A stretch of DNA of 64,000 nucleotides from Skermania sp. ID1734. GTDB taxonomy: Bacteria > Actinomycetota > Actinomycetes > Mycobacteriales > Mycobacteriaceae. The position numbers and the translations under genes are program-made. The first letter of the stretch is position 1. Each line of letters opens with the position of its first letter. Location: assembly GCF_007489285.1 (NCBI RefSeq), contig NZ_VLIY01000002.1:124001-188000 (forward strand), in the 5' to 3' direction. This document shows positions 36,573-45,631 of the stretch, one piece after another. The notes below the pieces were generated by a model, which was given only the letters and a program-made list of their open reading frames with translations, did no database searches and was not told where the DNA came from.

Positions 36573-37258
36573 GCGATCGACAGCTCCGGCGGTTCGTTGA
36601 CCAACTGCTTCGCGGACGCCGCCCGACGGCATTTCGGCCCGATGACGCCGAGGCACAGCAGATGCGGATGGCGATCGAACTGCGCGCCGCGCGATCCGGC
36701 GCCGACCTGCCGAGCGAAGAGTTTCTGACCGGCCTGCACCGCCGCCTCGCCGAACTTGCCGACGACGACGCGGGTGCGAAGCCGCCCAAGCTGTCGAGCA
36801 CCCGCAGGCAGGTGATCGGCGGGGTCTCTATCGCGGCAGCCGCGGCAGCGGTGGCGACGGTGGTAGACCGCAGCATCTTCGAGAACTCGCCCGCGCAGAC
36901 GACCGAAACCGCGCAAACACTTTCGCCTGTCGATGGGGAGTGGCGTCCGGTCGCGGCGGTCGCCGACGTTCCGGAGGGCGCCGTGCGCGCCTTCAATTTC
37001 GGCGCCGTCAACGGATTCGTCCATCGCAAGGACGGGCAGCTGGCGGCCGTGTCGGGGGTGTGCACCCACCAAGGCTGCAAGCTGTGGTTCGACGCGTCGG
37101 CTGAAAATTTGCGCTGCCCCTGCCACACAACGTCGTTCGCGGTGACTGGGGAACTGCTCAACCACCAACTGCCCATCGCGCCCCGGCCGCTGCCGCGCAT
37201 CGAGGTACGTCAAAATGCCGGGATGATCGAAGTTTTCGTGCCCGCGAAGCCGGCCTGA
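36569..37258 (+). CDS. Tat-anchored Rieske [2Fe-2S] protein, candidate anti-sigma factor
   Basis: The 229-residue protein has a cytoplasmic N-terminal domain of about 76 residues, a twin-arginine motif with one hydrophobic segment (STRRQVIGG, about residues 77-100), and an exported Rieske domain. Cluster ligands are Cys155, His157, Cys173 and His176; Cys160 and Cys175 can form the disulfide of high-potential Rieske proteins. The usual HGSxF after the last ligand is HTTSF. The long cytoplasmic arm and 4-base overlap with the sigma gene suggest an anti-sigma role with redox input from outside the membrane. That role is inference; an electron-transfer role is equally possible. Confidence 0.85.
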   Translation: MSDRQLRRFVDQLLRGRRPTAFRPDDAEAQQMRMAIELRAARSGADLPSEEFLTGLHRRLAELADDDAGAKPPKLSSTRRQVIGGVSIAAAAAAVATVVDRSIFENSPAQTTETAQTLSPVDGEWRPVAAVADVPEGAVRAFNFGAVNGFVHRKDGQLAAVSGVCTHQGCKLWFDASAENLRCPCHTTSFAVTGELLNHQLPIAPRPLPRIEVRQNAGMIEVFVPAKPA

Positions 37259-37344
37259 TCGCCTCGCGTAACCGGGGCCCTATCTAGCTGGTGAACACTC
37301 GCTCCGGTCCAGGAGCAGTGTCACGATCTTCGAAGGGCTCGCTC

Positions 37345-37821
37345 ATGATCGCTGTCGCACAAGGCTATCCGCGTATTGTCGGCACCGCGGTGGCCGCCGT
37401 TGCTGTTGTCGCTCTGCTCGCCGGCTGCGACGACTCCGCGCCGCAATCGGTTTCGCCAACGGTGGACTTCGGGTCCCGCACCGGCCCGACGCCCGGTATG
37501 CCCGGACACGGAGCGGCCGCGCACAACACGCCCACGATGCCCGCGACGACCGCTTCGGCTGGGACTGCCGCGGGTATGAAGGTGCAGATCGACAACTTCA
37601 TGTTTTCCCCTGCGACACTGACGGTTCCGGTCGGCACCACAGTCACGTGGACCAATCACGACGAGGAACCGCACACGGTGGTGGCCACCGACGGGTCATT
37701 CCGATCCACCGCCCTTGGGTCGGGGGCGACGTTTGCGTTCACCTTCACAACGACCGGCAACTTCGACTACGTCTGCTCGATCCACCCGTTCATGCACGGC
37801 ACCGTGGTGGTTGTGAAATGA
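37345..37821 (+). CDS. amicyanin/plastocyanin-like blue-copper lipoprotein
   Basis: This 158-residue lipoprotein has signal and lipobox VALLAGC (lipidated Cys28), a Pro/Thr/His-rich linker (about residues 31-76) and a cupredoxin domain. Type 1 copper ligands are visible: His110 (EEPH), Cys144, His147 and Met150 in CSIHPFMHG, the amicyanin spacing. It should carry single electrons at the outer face of the membrane. I place the start at ATG 37345; GTG 37291 is possible. Its stop overlaps the phosphoesterase start as ATGA. The neighbouring Rieske protein is a plausible electron partner. Confidence 0.9.
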   Translation: MIAVAQGYPRIVGTAVAAVAVVALLAGCDDSAPQSVSPTVDFGSRTGPTPGMPGHGAAAHNTPTMPATTASAGTAAGMKVQIDNFMFSPATLTVPVGTTVTWTNHDEEPHTVVATDGSFRSTALGSGATFAFTFTTTGNFDYVCSIHPFMHGTVVVVK

Positions 37822-38753
37822 ACGACCCACAGTCGATGACGCGGCGGCAGTTGCTACGCCACGGCGCCTGGTTCGGCGCAGCCGTCGGGCTCGCAGTGGT
37901 CGGCGGCGAAGTCATCTCGCACACAGCGGCATCCCCGACACCCGAGGCTGCGGCATCCGACCGCCCGACGTTGCGGTTCGCGCAAATCAGCGACAGCCAC
38001 ATCGGTTTCCACGGCGCAGCCAATACGAACGTGACCGACACCTTCACCGAAGCGATTCGACAGGTGAACAGCCTCGGCTACACGCCGGATTTCGTCATCC
38101 ACAGCGGCGACCTGACGCACCTGTCCACCCCGGACCAGTTCGACCAAGTCAAACAGATGCTGAGCGACCTCGACACCCCACACGTCTTTGTCGTTCCGGG
38201 AGAACACGATTCCATCGACGACGCGGGCCAGAAGTACCGCGCCGCGTTCGGCGCGGGCACCCGCGGCGACGGCTGGTACAGCTTCGACATCGCGGGCGTA
38301 CACGTTGTGGCGCTGGTCAACACGCTGAACCTGAACCGGCTAGGCCACCTCGGGCGGGACCAGCTCGACTTTTTGCGCACCGACGTCACCGGACTGTCCA
38401 ACGACACGCCGATCATCGTGTTCAGCCACATTCCGTTGTTCGCGATGTATCCAACGTGGGGGTGGGGCACCGACGACGCGGCCGAGGCCCTCAGCTACCT
38501 GCGCCGATTCGCGTCGGTTACCTGCCTCAACGGCCATGTGCACCAGCTGTTCACCAAGACCGAGGGGAACATCACCTTTCACAGCGCCACCACTACCGCC
38601 TACCCACTGCCGCAGCCCGGCGTCGGTACCGGACCGGTGCCGGTAACCTTGCCCGCCGGAAAGTTGCATGCCGCGTTGGGCATTCGTGAGGTCAGCTACC
38701 TGCGCGGCCAGCAACCGCTCGCCGTCAAGGAGCAGATGCTGGCCGAGGCCTAA
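37818..38753 (+). CDS. Tat-exported calcineurin-like metallophosphoesterase
   Basis: The 311-residue protein begins with a twin-arginine signal (MTRRQLLRHG, then GAAVGLAVVGGEVI). The metallophosphoesterase metal-site blocks follow in order: ISDSHIGFH, HSGDLTH, VPGEHD (in place of the usual GNHD), FSHIPLF and NGHVHQ. It should hydrolyse a phosphate ester outside the cytoplasm with a dimetal centre. The substrate is unknown. It is co-translated with the cupredoxin through an ATGA overlap and ends 4 bases into the convergent small gene. Confidence 0.88.
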   Translation: MNDPQSMTRRQLLRHGAWFGAAVGLAVVGGEVISHTAASPTPEAAASDRPTLRFAQISDSHIGFHGAANTNVTDTFTEAIRQVNSLGYTPDFVIHSGDLTHLSTPDQFDQVKQMLSDLDTPHVFVVPGEHDSIDDAGQKYRAAFGAGTRGDGWYSFDIAGVHVVALVNTLNLNRLGHLGRDQLDFLRTDVTGLSNDTPIIVFSHIPLFAMYPTWGWGTDDAAEALSYLRRFASVTCLNGHVHQLFTKTEGNITFHSATTTAYPLPQPGVGTGPVPVTLPAGKLHAALGIREVSYLRGQQPLAVKEQMLAEA

Positions 38754-39103
38754 TCGGCGTGCTTGCCGTCGTGACGGTCACCTCGATGGCGGAACCGATC
38801 AACGACGAACCCGCCGGCCGCCAACGTGGCCGCAACCGGCCATTCGATGGTGCCGGCGAGCGCCAGGGCGCCGAGGCCGCCGTAGTAGAGGTAACCGGTG
38901 GGCAGGGTCATCGCGACCGGGCCGACCTTGACCGCTGCACCCGGGCCCGGCACCGTGATCGAGGCGCTGACGAATGGGACTTGGATTGTGGCGCTTTGTT
39001 TCTCTTCCGACGGTGCGTCTGGCTTGGCGGCGGCTTTGGTGGCCTTGGCCGCCGCGCGTTTGCGGGGCGTCGAGGTACCGGCCGTCCGGTTGTTGGTTGC
39101 CAT
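38750..39103 (-). CDS. small Lys/Ala-rich membrane-associated protein
   Basis: This 117-residue protein has a basic N-terminus (PRKRAAAKATKAAAK), then a beta-like middle and a hydrophobic segment (TGYLYYGGLGALALAGTIEWPVAATLAAGGFVV), ending in a His/Arg/Asp-rich tail. I do not recognise a named family, though such proteins occur in mycobacteria. GAAAGGACC precedes the ATG. It lies 30 bases upstream of the ctpI stop's end on the same strand side, so it follows ctpI in the same direction and may be its last operon member. Confidence 0.65.
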   Translation of the reverse strand: MATNNRTAGTSTPRKRAAAKATKAAAKPDAPSEEKQSATIQVPFVSASITVPGPGAAVKVGPVAMTLPTGYLYYGGLGALALAGTIEWPVAATLAAGGFVVDRFRHRGDRHDGKHAD

Positions 39104-39133
39104 GTCGAGGTCCTTTCTCGAGGGTGGATTCGA

Positions 39134-42100
39134 TCAGTGCGTCTGTGCCTCGTGGCGCTGCGTCGTCGCCCGCGCAGTGCCGGTATTCGCCATCTTCACC
39201 AACAGATCGGGCGCGAAAACCGACAGTGCGGTGGCCGTCCCCGTCGCGGCGACTACGCCGGTCCAGGCGACCGGTCCCAGTGGTGTGCATCCGAAAAAGT
39301 GACTGACGACCGGTGTTTGGACAATGGCCGCGAGGGCGAGCGCACTGCCGACGGCCGTGGCCATGACGAGCGGACTGTGCCGCCGGGTGAGCAACGTCTG
39401 CGCCAGCTGGGTGCTTACCAATGCCGTCAATCCCATTGTCTGGGTGCGTCGCTGGGAACCTGGAGTCCAGTTGCCGATGGCCCAGGCGGCGGTTGCGCCG
39501 GCAGCCGTCACCACGCCGCGATTGATGATCTGACGCGTCAATGGCGCGTCGAGCGATGGCGCTGGTTGGGCCAGCAGGGTGTTTCGATGCTCGCGGCGGG
39601 CGGCTTCGAGTTCGTCGCCGGACAATTCGGCCGACTCCTCCGGATCCGGATCGCGCGGAGTCAGCGCGACGGCGAGCGCAGGAAACATGTCGGTGAGCAT
39701 GTTCACCAACAACACTTGACGGGTGCCTACCGGCGCCCGCCCTGAACCGAGCGCGGTGCCGATGAGGGTGAACAGAACTTCACCGGCGTTGCCGCCGACG
39801 AGGATCGCCAGGGCATCGCGGACGCTGCCCCACATGTTGCGACCCTCGACGAGTGCGTCGAGCAAAATGGTCAGATCGTCTCGGGTGAGAACGATGTCCG
39901 CGGCACCGCGGGCGGCCGACGAGCCGCGACCACTGACTCCGATGCCGACATCGGCAAGGCGGATCGCCGCGGCGTCGTTGGCGCCGTCGCCGACCATCGC
40001 GGTCACCCGATGGCAGTGCTGCAGTGCGGCCACGACCTGAACCTTTTGCTCGGGGCTCACCCGGGCGAAAACATTCACGTCGACGGCGAGTTTGGCGCGC
40101 GCGTCCTCGTCGAGCGCACCGAACTCGGCGCCGGTGACCACCCGGACATCCTCGGGCATACCGAGCTGGTGCGCGATCGCGCGCGCGGTGACCGGATGAT
40201 CGCCGGTGATCAGCACGACCTGACGGCCCGCCTGTTCCAGCGCCTCCACCAGCGGTCGCGCCGAGGCTCGGGCCACGTCCGCCAGCCCGACAAAGCCAAC
40301 CAATTCCAACTCGGTTGCGTTCGAGTCGATCACATCGGCATCCGAATCTGCTAATTCGCCCTTCCATTTGCGTTGCGCCACAGCGAGAACCCGCAAACCC
40401 CGCGCGGCCAGAGTTTCGCTCAGTTCGTCGGCGCGGTGGCGGTCGGTGTCCGGGTCGGCGAATCGGCAACGCGGCAGAATCTCCTCGGGCGCACCCTTCA
40501 GCACTAGCATCGGTTCGCGGCTGGAAGGTTCGGAACCGACCGCCGCCGCGTATCCGCGGCTCGACTCGAAGGGAACTTCGGCGCTGGCAGTCCACTGCGC
40601 CACCTGCTCACCGCACAGCTCCTCGGCCGCGTTCACGACCGCCTCGTCGGTGGCGTGGGCATGGCCGTGGCCGTTCTGCGGTTGCGGGCAGGCGTGGGCC
40701 GCCACGCGCAGTACCTTGACGGCGCGCTTGTCTTTGAGGCCGGGGAGCCGGCGGTGCGGATTCGTCCCGCCGGGGACCGCGGCGACGACGTGCAGACGGT
40801 TTTCGGTCAACGTGCCGGTCTTGTCGAAACACACTGTGTGCACCCGGCCGAGCGCCTCGATCGCCCGTGGGGTGCGCACCAGCACGCCGTGCCGGGACAG
40901 TCGCCGGGCGGCGGCGAGTTGGGAAATCGTGGCCACCAGGGGCAGACCTTCCGGAACTGCCGCCACGGCGATGGCCACGCCGTCGGCGACGGCTTGGCGC
41001 AGCGAAGCGCGATGCAGCAGCGCCAACCCCGTGACCGTCGCGCCGCCGGCGAACGTCAGCGGCAGCACCTTGCTCGTCAACTCACGCAGTCGCGCCTGAA
41101 TCCCCGGTGCGGGTCCCACGTCGGCCACCGCCGATATCGCGCGACTGGCGGCAGTGGCGCTGCCGGTCGCCACGACGATTGCGCGCGCCTGCCCGGCTAC
41201 GACGGTGCTGCCCTCGAAAAGCATGCTGGCGCGGTCGGATTCGTCGGCGGAGACGGATTCGACTTGCTTGGCCACGGGCACCGACTCGCCGGTGAGGAAC
41301 GACTCGTCAACCTCGAGATCGTCCGCGGTGAGTATCCGCGCGTCGGCGGGTACGACGTCGGGGGCAGCAAGATCGATGACGTCACCGGGTCGCAGTGAGT
41401 GCGCCGCGACCTTCACTGTCCGCTGGCCGTGCCGCGCCGTCTCGAGACGGCGCCGGGTCGTGGCAACGACGGGTACGACCACGCGCCGGGCGAGCAGTTC
41501 CTGTTCCGCGAACAGAGCGGCGGCAGCACGTTCGGCCCGAAGCCGTTGAATACCACCGACAATCGCATTGACCGTCATGACGCCGGCCACCAGGACAGCG
41601 TCGACGTTACTGCCGAGAATCGCCGACGCCGCCGCGCCGACAGCCAACACCGGGGTCAACGGGTCGCTCAGTTCGGTCCTCGTTGCGGCCCCCAATCGTG
41701 CCGCCGCCTTTGCCGTTCCGCGCAGCGGCGCCAGCACGGGCGTGTCGGTGATCTCGGCGATTCGGCGCCGCCACGGCGACAGGCTCGGCGCAGTGACGAG
41801 CGCGGCCCCGTTACCGGCGAGTCGTGAATACACGATCTCGGGATCCAGCGCATGCCATGCGGTCAGCGGTTGTGGCGTCGGTTCGGGCATCCGCAGCACT
41901 CCGCGGGCGGCGAGGGTGCCCGCCACGAGCGCTGTGCCGGCGGCCGCGTGCACCGGACTCACCCAGCGCCGCAAACTGATTCGGCTGGCGGTGCCGGACT
42001 CCCCGGTCACCAGCAGCAGGCCGGCCAGCGTGCTGCCCGCCTTTGCGAACCGCACTGCGGATTCGGTGGCTCGGCGGGCGGCCGGTAACGCTGCAAGCAG

Positions 42101-43918
42101 CCGTACCGCCGCGGCCAGATCGGGCCCGGTGATGATGTCGGCGGTCCAGGGCGTCGCCGCCTTCGGATCATCCAGTGCCACAGCGACATCGGCGATGGCT
42201 AGCGCCGCCAGCGTGTCGGTCGACGCGAAGTCGGGATGCAGACCGGTTATGAGCATGACCGGCCCGCGGTCGGCCCGAAGCTCGCGCACCAGTTCCAGCA
42301 GTGGCGTTCCCGCCGGGCGTACTTCGGCGACGCTGCCAGCCAAATCGTCGGTGCCGGCGACATGGCGCAGCACCACCCGGACGTCCGCGTGGTGTGCCGT
42401 CTGGAGCAGGGGAGCGGCGAATGGATCTACCTCCCACCCGACCTCGACACTGCCGACGCGCTCGCCGTCGACCATCAGATCGGCGTGCTCACGGCCTTCT
42501 GCGGGCGTCGCCGACGCATGCTGGCGAATCCAGCGCAGTCGGGCCCGTGCCGCGGGCGGCTCATCGGGATCCGGCTCGGGCGCCCGCTCGCCGTGGAGCA
42601 GAGCGTCGGCCACCTCGTAGACCCGGTCGTCATCCCAACCCGGAGCCAGGGGGTGTGCCCGCAGCACGGCACGCGCGTCACCGCGTAGCGCCGCGCCGTC
42701 GACCACCACAACCCGCACCCGATCCAATCTGCGTAGCGCGCCGGGATCGAGAACGAGTTGTCCGGCGTCGGCCAATCCCCGTCCGAGCACCGCGGCGAAC
42801 GCCTCCCGGCCCAGATGCGCGGCTTTCGGAACGCCCGCCAAAACGGCGTCGGCAACCTGTTCCGATCCGCCACCGGCGAGCAGTGCGCCCGCGGCTGCGA
42901 GCAACGACCCATTGGCGGCCTGGTCCGCGTAGTCCTCGATGGCGCCACCTGCCGCGCCCTTGGCGGAATCGACGGCGACGTCGATGGCGCCATCCACCAC
43001 CACATGCGAGACCTCGCCGGCCGCGGTGACCGCCCAGCCGTGGCGCGGTTGCTCAGCGCCGGCCGACGAGATCACCGGAACCACGGCCGCTTGCGGGCGA
43101 TCGGAGGACGCGAGGTCTGGTTCTCGCTGTCGCCAGGTGCGCCGCTGGGCAGCCGCCTCGGCGATCTGCAACCCACGCTGGGCCAGATCGAGGGCGGGAC
43201 CGCCCACGGACTGGCTCAACCCGTGCGTCACCGCCATCGATGCGCTCAGCAGGATGTCCGTGCCCACCCGTCCCAGGTGTGATTCGAGCAATGACACCAC
43301 CCGCGGTTGGTGGTTGAGCACCGCTGCAGCCGCTCGTGCGGTGCGCGGCACGGCCGGCAGTCGGCCCACCCAGCCGGTAACTGCCGCACCGATGGCCACC
43401 ACGTCCATTGCGGCAGCAGTGACCGGCAGTAGCAGGGCTAGTGGGTCGCCAGGGTCGGCGAAAGGTGCTGTTCGAGAAGGTGGTTCGCCGCCAGGCTCCG
43501 ACTTCAGCGGCTCGAGCACCGCACAGACCGCCCCCCAGATCCGCTCGGCGTCGGCCTGCTCCCGGTGCTCGACCACCAACCGTCCGAGCGCACGTTCGAC
43601 GTGCGCGGACGTGACTCCGGGCAGCTTGCGCACCGCCTCTTCGACCGCTTCCGCGTATTCGGACCAATGCGCGAACGGCAGCAACGGTTCCAGATCCAGG
43701 TGCACACGCCGACCGGTGTGCCACGCGACCGACGGCGGAACCCGCGGCGGCTCATGGTCATTGCCGACGACCGCGAGCAGTCGGCCGGTGGTTCGCTCGA
43801 CCGAGGTCACCATCGGATTGGTCAAGGCCTGTACCGCGCTCGCCGTGCCGATCGCGCCGACCGCCCCCGCGCGCAGCACGCGGAGCCCCGCGCCGCCCAC
43901 ACTGCCAACAACCGTCAT
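39134..43918 (-). CDS. ctpI: giant cation-translocating P-type ATPase (CtpI)
   Basis: The product (about 1594 residues) matches the size and layout of mycobacterial CtpI (1632). The last 900 residues are a full P-type ATPase: TGESVPVAKQ (actuator, about 876), VAAVPEGLPLVATI (ion-binding helix 4, PEGLP as in P2-type pumps), phosphorylation site FDKTGTLT (Asp near 1030) and GDGANDAAAIRLADVGIG (about 1311). The first 650 residues hold two HMA-like or degenerate domains. Transported ion is unknown. I start at ATG 43918 because GAGGTGG lies 6-8 bases upstream; ATG-type starts reach back to 44050. It is divergent from the RodA-like gene. Confidence 0.9.
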   Translation of the reverse strand: MTVVGSVGGAGLRVLRAGAVGAIGTASAVQALTNPMVTSVERTTGRLLAVVGNDHEPPRVPPSVAWHTGRRVHLDLEPLLPFAHWSEYAEAVEEAVRKLPGVTSAHVERALGRLVVEHREQADAERIWGAVCAVLEPLKSEPGGEPPSRTAPFADPGDPLALLLPVTAAAMDVVAIGAAVTGWVGRLPAVPRTARAAAAVLNHQPRVVSLLESHLGRVGTDILLSASMAVTHGLSQSVGGPALDLAQRGLQIAEAAAQRRTWRQREPDLASSDRPQAAVVPVISSAGAEQPRHGWAVTAAGEVSHVVVDGAIDVAVDSAKGAAGGAIEDYADQAANGSLLAAAGALLAGGGSEQVADAVLAGVPKAAHLGREAFAAVLGRGLADAGQLVLDPGALRRLDRVRVVVVDGAALRGDARAVLRAHPLAPGWDDDRVYEVADALLHGERAPEPDPDEPPAARARLRWIRQHASATPAEGREHADLMVDGERVGSVEVGWEVDPFAAPLLQTAHHADVRVVLRHVAGTDDLAGSVAEVRPAGTPLLELVRELRADRGPVMLITGLHPDFASTDTLAALAIADVAVALDDPKAATPWTADIITGPDLAAAVRLLAALPAARRATESAVRFAKAGSTLAGLLLVTGESGTASRISLRRWVSPVHAAAGTALVAGTLAARGVLRMPEPTPQPLTAWHALDPEIVYSRLAGNGAALVTAPSLSPWRRRIAEITDTPVLAPLRGTAKAAARLGAATRTELSDPLTPVLAVGAAASAILGSNVDAVLVAGVMTVNAIVGGIQRLRAERAAAALFAEQELLARRVVVPVVATTRRRLETARHGQRTVKVAAHSLRPGDVIDLAAPDVVPADARILTADDLEVDESFLTGESVPVAKQVESVSADESDRASMLFEGSTVVAGQARAIVVATGSATAASRAISAVADVGPAPGIQARLRELTSKVLPLTFAGGATVTGLALLHRASLRQAVADGVAIAVAAVPEGLPLVATISQLAAARRLSRHGVLVRTPRAIEALGRVHTVCFDKTGTLTENRLHVVAAVPGGTNPHRRLPGLKDKRAVKVLRVAAHACPQPQNGHGHAHATDEAVVNAAEELCGEQVAQWTASAEVPFESSRGYAAAVGSEPSSREPMLVLKGAPEEILPRCRFADPDTDRHRADELSETLAARGLRVLAVAQRKWKGELADSDADVIDSNATELELVGFVGLADVARASARPLVEALEQAGRQVVLITGDHPVTARAIAHQLGMPEDVRVVTGAEFGALDEDARAKLAVDVNVFARVSPEQKVQVVAALQHCHRVTAMVGDGANDAAAIRLADVGIGVSGRGSSAARGAADIVLTRDDLTILLDALVEGRNMWGSVRDALAILVGGNAGEVLFTLIGTALGSGRAPVGTRQVLLVNMLTDMFPALAVALTPRDPDPEESAELSGDELEAARREHRNTLLAQPAPSLDAPLTRQIINRGVVTAAGATAAWAIGNWTPGSQRRTQTMGLTALVSTQLAQTLLTRRHSPLVMATAVGSALALAAIVQTPVVSHFFGCTPLGPVAWTGVVAATGTATALSVFAPDLLVKMANTGTARATTQRHEAQTH

Positions 43919-44124
43919 GGGTGCCACCTCTATCCCAGTTGAACCGAAGCAACGGGTACCCGTTTCGCCGCGGATCGCACCACCGCGGCCCAGGACATGG
44001 CCGTATTGTCCGATGTCGGGCGAAACGTCGTTATTTTCCTGTCCCGACACGAGATTGACGTTTCGTGCGCAACGCCGTTGCTGGTCGTAAGCCAGTACGC
44101 TTTGGCCGTGAGGAAGGCTTCACG

Positions 44125-45564
44125 TTGACGGTTGCCGTGTCGGTCAACCCACGCCGCGCCGCGGCACTGATGGGCCTGGCGGCGCTGCCGGTTATCGCTT
44201 CGGGTCTGTTGGTCCAACAAACCCTTGCCCAGCGCGTCACGGTCGCGGAGGCCGCATGGTGGATCGGGGGAGTGGCGGCCTTCATGCTGACGCTCTTCGG
44301 GGTCGGGCGTTGGCTGGTGCCGCACGCCGATCCGGTGCTGCTGCCGTGTGTGGCCATGCTCAACGGTGTCGGGTTGGTGCTGATCTACCGCCTCGATCTG
44401 GCCGGCCTGCCGATCGGGCACCGCTCGGTAGGACCGAGTCTGGAGTCGGATTCCGCGCACCAAGTGCTGTGGACGCTGATCGGTCTCTGCGTGTTCGTCG
44501 CGGTGCTGTGGTTCGTGGACGATCATCGAGTCCTGGGCCGCTACGGCTATACCTGCGGGCTGGCCGGGCTCGTGTTGCTTGTCGTTCCGGCGGTGCTGCC
44601 GGGCAGCATCAGCGAGGTCAACGGCGGCAAGAACTGGATCCGGGTGCACGGCTTCTCGATTCAGCCGGCCGAGTTCTCCAAGATTCTGCTGGTCGTCTTC
44701 GTCGCCGCATTCCTGGTCCATAACCGAGACCTGTTCAGCCAGGCGGGCCGTCGGGTCGCCGGAATGACCCTGCCGCGCGCCCGCGACCTCGGTCCGTTGA
44801 TCGTGGTGTGGGCCATCTCGACGCTGGTGCTCATGTTCGAGAAGGGCCTCGGCGTTTCGCTGCTGATTTTCGGCACGCTGCTGGTCATGCTCTATGTGGG
44901 CACCGGCCGGGCCAGTTGGTTGTTGATCGGGTTGGTGTTGTTCGCCGTCGGCGCCACCGCCTCGTACTACCTTTTCGCGCACGTACGGGTTCGGGTGGAG
45001 ATCTGGAACGATCCCTTCGCGACCTACGCGACCACTGGCTACCAGATATCCCAAGCACTGTTCGGAATGGCCACCGGCGGAATACTGGGCGCCGGCCTGG
45101 GCCAGGGCAGTCCAGACGATGTGCCGTTCGCGAAAACCGACTTCATCGCGTCCACCATCGGTGAAGAACTTGGGTTGGTGGGCCTGACCGCGGTGTTGCT
45201 GATCTACCTGGTAATCGTGATCCGGGGAATGCGTGCCGCACTCGCGGTCCGCGACGGATTCGGCAAGCTGCTGGCCGGAGGCCTCGCCTTCTCGATTGGT
45301 TGGCAGGTGTTCGTCGTGGTCGGGGGAGTCACCGGTCTCATCCCGCTGACCGGGTTGACGGCGCCGTTTCTGTCCTATGGCGGGTCCTCGGTGGTGGCCA
45401 ACTACGCGCTCATCGCGTTGCTGCTGCGGGTCTCCGATGCGGCGGCGGAACCTGCTGTACCGGCCCGACCGGCCGCAGCGACGCCGCTCGATGCTGCGCA
45501 GACCCAGCAGATCTCACGACGCTCGACCCCGCGAATCGCGTTCCGGCGGCCCGCCCGGCCATAG
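44125..45564 (+). CDS. SEDS-family peptidoglycan glycosyltransferase (RodA/FtsW paralogue)
   Basis: This 479-residue membrane protein of about ten or more helices belongs to the SEDS family that polymerises lipid II. It has the conserved NGGKNWIRVHGFSIQPAEFSK block and PLTGLTAPFLSYGGSS near the C-terminus, and KTDFIASTIGEELG with the catalytic Asp. The usual actinobacterial EKDLGTSLL block is EKGLGVSLL here. I favour TTG 44125, after GAGGAAGG; GTG 44065 is possible. No penicillin-binding protein partner is adjacent, which suggests an accessory copy rather than the main RodA. Confidence 0.88.
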   Translation: MTVAVSVNPRRAAALMGLAALPVIASGLLVQQTLAQRVTVAEAAWWIGGVAAFMLTLFGVGRWLVPHADPVLLPCVAMLNGVGLVLIYRLDLAGLPIGHRSVGPSLESDSAHQVLWTLIGLCVFVAVLWFVDDHRVLGRYGYTCGLAGLVLLVVPAVLPGSISEVNGGKNWIRVHGFSIQPAEFSKILLVVFVAAFLVHNRDLFSQAGRRVAGMTLPRARDLGPLIVVWAISTLVLMFEKGLGVSLLIFGTLLVMLYVGTGRASWLLIGLVLFAVGATASYYLFAHVRVRVEIWNDPFATYATTGYQISQALFGMATGGILGAGLGQGSPDDVPFAKTDFIASTIGEELGLVGLTAVLLIYLVIVIRGMRAALAVRDGFGKLLAGGLAFSIGWQVFVVVGGVTGLIPLTGLTAPFLSYGGSSVVANYALIALLLRVSDAAAEPAVPARPAAATPLDAAQTQQISRRSTPRIAFRRPARP

Positions 45565-45631
45565 GATTCCGGAGGTTGTTGATGGGATGCGCGACAACGG
45601 TGTTCGGCGCTGATGGGCCAGGAGGTCATCG

